Shown one piece after another: positions 13,072 to 16,058 of a stretch of DNA of 16,058 nucleotides. This DNA is from Oscillospiraceae bacterium (lineage in GTDB: Bacteria > Bacillota > Clostridia > Oscillospirales > Oscillospiraceae), in NCBI GenBank assembly GCA_017378975.1, contig JAFNXT010000148.1, positions 1-16,058 of the forward strand. The letters are read 5' to 3'. Each line of letters starts with the position of its first letter. The stretch's first letter is position 1. Below the pieces are notes generated by a model. That model was given only the letters and a program-made list of their open reading frames with translations. It made no database searches and was not told the DNA's origin. The position numbers were made by a program, and so were the translations under genes.

Positions 13072-14499
13072 ATCCCCGCGCCCCATCAGCCGGAACAGTT
13101 CTTTCTTCTGCTCCAGCACCGACCCGATCATCTCGATGTATTGCTCCGGGAACTTGGGGTTGTGGAACCGCTCCAGACGACCGCCGGGGAGGTTGACCTT
13201 GTTCATGCCGCCGCCACCCAGAGAGATGATCGTGTGGACCTCTTCCATCATGTAGATATTGTACAGGCAATCCAGCCCCTCCCGGCTCCAGCCCACGTTC
13301 TCAAAGGAACCGGACATATATTTCTGCCGGTACAGATAATAGGGCTTATAGCCGTTCTTCCGCAGCGTTTCATTGGCATAGGCCACCATCTTCGCCACAT
13401 CCTCTGCCGAGGGCAGTTCCACCCGCCGCTCGAAGAGGTCCGCACCCTTCTTCAGGGCCAGCGTATGCACCGTGATGTTGGCAGGCTCCAGTCCGATCAC
13501 CTGATCCAAGGACCGGCAGAAGCCCTCCACCGTATCCGAAGGCAACCCGGCGATCAGATCCATATTGATCGCGTCGAAGCCGGCCTCCACCGCCTGACGG
13601 TAGGACCTGAGCACATCCTCCCCCCGGTGAGGCCGTCCCGATGCCTTCAGCACGGGATCCGACATGGACTGGGGATTGATGCTCATGCGGTCCGCTCCAT
13701 GGTCCCGGATCGCCCGGAGCTTTTCAAGGTCCAGCGTATCAGGCCGACCGCCCTCCACCGTGAACTCGATGCACCGGCTCAGATCCAGCCGCTCCCGGAT
13801 CGCGTCCAGCAGGCGGATCATCTGTTCCGTGGTCAGGGTGGTGGGAGTACCGCCTCCGATATACAGGGTACGCACCTTCCGGCCGGAGCTTTCCAAAAGC
13901 TGTCCCGTCAGCTCCAGTTCTTTCAAAAGCGCATCGAGATACGGCTCCATCAGCTCCGTGCGCTTGCCCACCGTCCGGCTGACGAAGCTGCAATAGGCGC
14001 AACGGGTGGGACAGAAGGGGATGCCCACATACAGGGAAACGTCCCCCGGCTCCAGCTTCCCCACGGCCTCCACCGTGGACCGGGAGCAATCCACCGCCAG
14101 CGTCCGCCGCTCCGGTGTCACATAGTACACGTCCTTCAGCAGTTTCCCGGCGGAAGCGGCGGAGCCGCCCTCCAGCATATGTTTCGTGGTGATCTTGGTG
14201 GGCCGGACTCCGGCCAGCGCGCCCCATGCCGGGATCTGGGGCAGAAGCTGTACTGCCGCCAGATAAAAGCTCTGCTGTAAGATCCGCCGCCGCAGGCGGA
14301 CGGTCTCCTCCGCCGCCTTCAGCCGACGGGAAGCGGTGACAGTCCTGCCATCCAGAGTGATCTTCGCCGTGGCCGTCAGCCACACGTCCCCCCGATGCAG
14401 AGCCGACACCGCCTGCCCCCCTGTCCCCTCCGGGAACAGGGACATCTGCAATTGTTCCACCGCATAACGGTCCTCATGACCGATCAGTTTCAGATCCAT
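13042..14499 (-). CDS. hemZ: HemZ, oxygen-independent coproporphyrinogen III oxidase-like radical SAM protein
   Basis: This 485-residue protein matches HemZ, a radical SAM relative of HemN found in Bacilli and Clostridia and often named coproporphyrinogen dehydrogenase. A 150-residue N-terminal region specific to HemZ (LIGHEDRYAVEQL, LAGVRPTKITTKHMLEG) precedes the radical SAM core. That core has YVGIPFCPTRCAYCSF (Cys163, Cys167, Cys170), GGGTPTTL at about 215, FTVEGGRPD, RMSINPQSM, NMDLIAGLPSDT and LALKKGADL. The C-terminal part ends at GRGD, and the next nine residues (NAECTMHNA) are read from repeat copy 2. The start at 14499 is preferred for AAAGG 7 nt upstream and family fit; the ATG at 14514 is the alternative. 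The order dtd, MBL hydrolase, hemZ recurs in Clostridia. Confidence 0.9.
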   Translation of the reverse strand: MDLKLIGHEDRYAVEQLQMSLFPEGTGGQAVSALHRGDVWLTATAKITLDGRTVTASRRLKAAEETVRLRRRILQQSFYLAAVQLLPQIPAWGALAGVRPTKITTKHMLEGGSAASAGKLLKDVYYVTPERRTLAVDCSRSTVEAVGKLEPGDVSLYVGIPFCPTRCAYCSFVSRTVGKRTELMEPYLDALLKELELTGQLLESSGRKVRTLYIGGGTPTTLTTEQMIRLLDAIRERLDLSRCIEFTVEGGRPDTLDLEKLRAIRDHGADRMSINPQSMSDPVLKASGRPHRGEDVLRSYRQAVEAGFDAINMDLIAGLPSDTVEGFCRSLDQVIGLEPANITVHTLALKKGADLFERRVELPSAEDVAKMVAYANETLRKNGYKPYYLYRQKYMSGSFENVGWSREGLDCLYNIYMMEEVHTIISLGGGGMNKVNLPGGRLERFHNPKFPEQYIEMIGSVLEQKKELFRLMGRGDNAECTMHNA

Positions 14500-14522
14500 A
14501 GGTGAGCCTTTCATTCCATCCT

Positions 14523-14618
14523 GTCTTCGTGAGGAGGGGGCAGCGCCCCCGACGTGGCGATCTCCCTATCCGTCATCCGGGGGATCGCCACCTGGGGCTA
14601 CGCCCTCCTCGCGAAGAC
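14523..14618. repeat. GC-rich cloverleaf-like palindrome between MBL gene and hemZ
   Basis: The outer 16-nt arms (14523-14538, GTCTTCGTGAGGAGGG; 14603-14618) are inverted repeats with one mismatch. Inside are GGGGGC-AGC-CCCC-type and GTGGCGATC/GATCGCCAC hairpins (14536-14550 and 14554-14592, the latter extended by CCC/GGG). The element takes up nearly the whole gap between the MBL stop and the hemZ start and sits in the same transcript. Confidence 0.75.
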
Positions 14619-14632
14619 ATCTTAACTATATA

Positions 14633-15205
14633 TCACAAATATGGATTATACCGTTGTTCCTCGATCAGGGTGCTGGGCTCCCCATGCCCGGGCCACACCC
14701 GGAAGTCCCCTTCCAGCGCCGCCAGCCGCCGCAGAGTCTGCCCCATGGTCTTGCTGTCACCACCGGGCAGATCCGTCCGGCCGATGCTCCCGGCGAAGAG
14801 GGTATCGCCGCAGAACATCTGATCTCCAAAGCACAGACACACGGACCCCGGCGTGTGACCGGGGGTATGGAGCACCGTGAAGCTCAGGCCTGCCAGCGTC
14901 AGCCGGTCCCCTTCCCCATAGGTATGGGTGTGGTACAAAGGACCTGCCGTGATCGCGGAGGGGAGCCCCAGCTCCGCCGGATGGATGTATACATCACAGC
15001 CGGTCTCCGCCACCAGATCGCGCACCGCGCCCACATGGTCGAAATGGCCGTGGGTCAGCAGGATCGCCACCAGCTTCCGGTCCCCCAGCGCTGCCAGCAC
15101 CCGATCCGGCTCTCCCGCCGGATCGATCACAAGACACCCATCGGTGCCCCCCAGAAGATAGCAATTGGTCCCGAGATAGCCCAAAGACAGGACAGTAACG
15201 TTCAT
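14633..15205 (-). CDS. MBL-fold metallo-hydrolase, glyoxalase II-like
   Basis: This 190-residue protein is a compact metallo-beta-lactamase-fold hydrolase of the glyoxalase II-like (YcbL type) group. Ligands are all present: THGHFDH at 51-57 (His52, His54, Asp56, His57), His117 in HTPGHTPGS, Asp134 in FCGDTLFAGSIGRTD and His174 in WPGHGEPST. GTNCYLL near the N terminus and IGRTDLPGGD are typical of the group. It lacks the C-terminal substrate domain of true glyoxalase II, so the substrate is uncertain; a small thioester or other ester is likely. The start at 15205 follows GGTGGAG by 7 nt; a longer form to 15229 would include MKKRWRRY read from the edge of the repeat at 15228-15303. It stands between dtd and hemZ as in other Clostridia. 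Confidence 0.9.
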   Translation of the reverse strand: MNVTVLSLGYLGTNCYLLGGTDGCLVIDPAGEPDRVLAALGDRKLVAILLTHGHFDHVGAVRDLVAETGCDVYIHPAELGLPSAITAGPLYHTHTYGEGDRLTLAGLSFTVLHTPGHTPGSVCLCFGDQMFCGDTLFAGSIGRTDLPGGDSKTMGQTLRRLAALEGDFRVWPGHGEPSTLIEEQRYNPYL

Positions 15206-15227
15206 ATATCTTCTCCACCTTTTCTTC

Positions 15228-15303
15228 AAGATACGAGATACGAGATATGAGATACGAGATATTCCGAATGTAAGGATATCTCATATCTCGTATCTCATAT
15301 CTT
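15228..15303. repeat. Heptamer-armed hairpin between dtd and the MBL gene
   Basis: The left arm is four tandem 7-nt units of AGATAYG and the right arm is the complement of three to four, giving a hairpin of about 33 bp closed by a loop around 15264-15273. It begins immediately after the dtd stop and ends 22 nt before the MBL start, so it fills the intergenic space of one operon. It shares no sequence with the AATGCAK elements but has the same 7-nt unit length in its arms. Confidence 0.85.
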
Positions 15304-15304
15304 C

Positions 15305-15769
15305 TTATCTTCTCGGAGTGTCCATCAGCTGGTCGGTGTCCAGCAGGATCGTCACCGGGCCGTCGTTGACGGACTCCACCTTCATATCGGCACCGAACTG
15401 ACCATGCTGGGGAGGGAATCCCATCTCCTCGCACAGCCCGAGGAACCGCTCATACATGGCTTCACCCAGCTGAGGCGGTGCCGCCTCCACGAAGCTGGGA
15501 CGACGGCCCTTCCGGCAGTTGCCGTAGAGGGTGAACTGGCTCACCACCAGCACCTGGCCCCCCACCTGCTCCAGGCCCAGATTCATCTTATCGTTCTCAT
15601 CGGTGAAGATCCGCAGGCCCAGCGCCTTCTCCGCCAACCGGCGGCACTGGGCCTCCCCATCCTCCGGGCCCACGCCCAGAAGGATCAGAAACCCCTTCCC
15701 GATCCTACCCACCACCTGACCGTCGATGGTCACAGAGGCAGAAGAAACTCTCGTCACGACTGCACGCAT
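15305..15769 (-). CDS. dtd: D-aminoacyl-tRNA deacylase
   Basis: The 154-residue protein is Dtd, which hydrolyses D-aminoacyl-tRNA and glycyl-tRNA(Ala) and so keeps D-amino acids out of proteins. The N terminus MRAVVTRVSSASVTIDG is the usual one, VVSQFTLYGNCRKGRRPSF contains the SQFTL motif (77-81) that forms part of the active site, and FGADMKVESVNDGPVTILLDT holds the C-terminal GPVT motif (137-140), with the cross-subunit Gly-cisPro expected there. The length fits the family (about 145-155). The ATG at 15769 follows GGGAGGAAC; the open frame beyond it translates the repeat upstream. It is followed directly by the hairpin at 15228-15303. Confidence 0.95.
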   Translation of the reverse strand: MRAVVTRVSSASVTIDGQVVGRIGKGFLILLGVGPEDGEAQCRRLAEKALGLRIFTDENDKMNLGLEQVGGQVLVVSQFTLYGNCRKGRRPSFVEAAPPQLGEAMYERFLGLCEEMGFPPQHGQFGADMKVESVNDGPVTILLDTDQLMDTPRR

Positions 15770-15803
15770 ATCGTTCCTCCCAATATTTGATCCTCTCCTA
15801 ACG

Positions 15804-15874
15804 CCTCCCCTTCGAGGGGAGGTGGGCCGCCGACAGGCGGGTCGGAGGGGTGTGTGATCAGCTCTGCTGATCAC
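15804..15874. repeat. Multi-hairpin intergenic repeat upstream of dtd
   Basis: Three hairpins follow each other: CCTCCCCT-TCG-AGGGGAGG (15804-15822), CCGCC-GACA-GGCGG (15827-15840) and GTGATCAGC-TCT-GCTGATCAC (15854-15874). The words CCTCCCC..AGGGGAGGTGG..GGCGG..CGGAGGGG resemble a dispersed repeat seen in many gut Firmicutes genomes. The last hairpin overlaps the stop codon of the DUF559 gene, so its pairing acts at that gene's 3' end and may terminate it. Confidence 0.65.
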
Positions 15875-16058
15875 CAAATGTAACGTTCAGCTCGATCCCC
15901 CGCATACGAAGTGCCGTCCAAATATCCTGACACACACCTTCGAAATTACGGGAAACATCTGTGTTGTAATATCGAATCACCTGTATCCCCAGAGATTTGA
16001 AATATTCCGTCCGTTGGGCATCATAAGCGAGCTGATCCGGCTCTAAATGCTGAGATCC
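15858..16058 (-). CDS. DUF559 domain-containing protein, C-terminal part (cut by window end)
   Basis: The last 66 codons of a gene are visible, entering from beyond the window and stopping with TGA at 15858-15860. The residues GSQHLEPDQLAYDAQRTEYF followed by LGIQVIRYYNTDVSRNFEGVCQDIW match the end of DUF559 proteins, small endonuclease-like (PD-(D/E)xK, Vsr-related) domains: the QH, DxxR and RYYNTDV..N pieces are typical. The upstream catalytic part is off the window, so activity cannot be judged. These proteins are widely scattered and often single genes. Codon frame is open to the window edge. Confidence 0.8.
   Translation of the reverse strand, partial: GSQHLEPDQLAYDAQRTEYFKSLGIQVIRYYNTDVSRNFEGVCQDIWTALRMRGIELNVTFGDQQS

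Noticed and set aside
13051..14280. A 409-residue open frame on the plus strand
   Set aside because: It is antisense to hemZ and shows no motif or start signal.
15858..16058. A defence island around the DUF559 gene
   Set aside because: Only the last 66 codons are visible and the next genes are housekeeping (dtd, MBL hydrolase, hemZ), so nothing supports a defence context.

Overview
The window comes from a GC-rich, low-GC-phylum-type Clostridia chromosome, most likely an Oscillospirales gut anaerobe. The support is a compact SpoIIE and a SpoVB-like flippase (endospore formation), HemZ and HemW radical-SAM enzymes, Shine-Dalgarno sites of the GGAGG type before almost every gene, and a pseudogene of a GLUG-repeat metallophosphoesterase surface protein. 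No rRNA, tRNA, phage, insertion-sequence transposase or CRISPR array was seen.

Layout. (a) 1-2989, plus strand: an imperfect-palindrome repeat, then mgtC-like, a lipoprotein overlapping it by ATGA, and hemW, closed by a strong hairpin terminator at 2950-2989. (b) 3006-7054, minus strand: an operon from a near-consensus sigma-A promoter (7026-7054) reading CYTH phosphatase, DEDDh exonuclease, PLP aminotransferase, followed by the decayed metallophosphoesterase/GLUG gene. (c) 7077-9072, plus strand: spoIIE behind a promoter-like site with a Spo0A-box-like -35 and 21-bp spacer. (d) 9226-16058, minus strand: DUF559 protein (cut by the window end), dtd, MBL-fold hydrolase, hemZ, amidohydrolase, spoVB-like, hup (HU) and rqcP-like S4 protein, converging on spoIIE with a 15-bp perfect hairpin between them.

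Functionally the window is mostly housekeeping: translation quality control (Dtd, RqcP), nucleoid (HU), heme-related radical SAM proteins (HemW, HemZ), sporulation (SpoIIE, SpoVB-like), polyphosphate/nucleotide-type hydrolysis (CYTH) and nucleobase/nucleoside-type deamination (amidohydrolase).

The unusual signal is not a protein system but the intergenic DNA. At least five hairpin-rich elements fill gaps between genes. Two copies (33-146 and 12957-13071) are one family: long arms built of 7-nt tandem units (AATGCAK) around two small hairpins, one of which differs between copies by paired changes. A third element (15228-15303) has unrelated sequence but again arms of 7-nt units (AGATAYG). Two others (9863-9976 and 14523-14618) are GC-rich multi-hairpin palindromes, and a sixth block (15804-15874) is a chain of hairpins that overlaps the DUF559 stop codon. 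One copy of the AATGCAK family supplies the last nine codons and stop of hemZ. I did not find a defence system or an undescribed operon.
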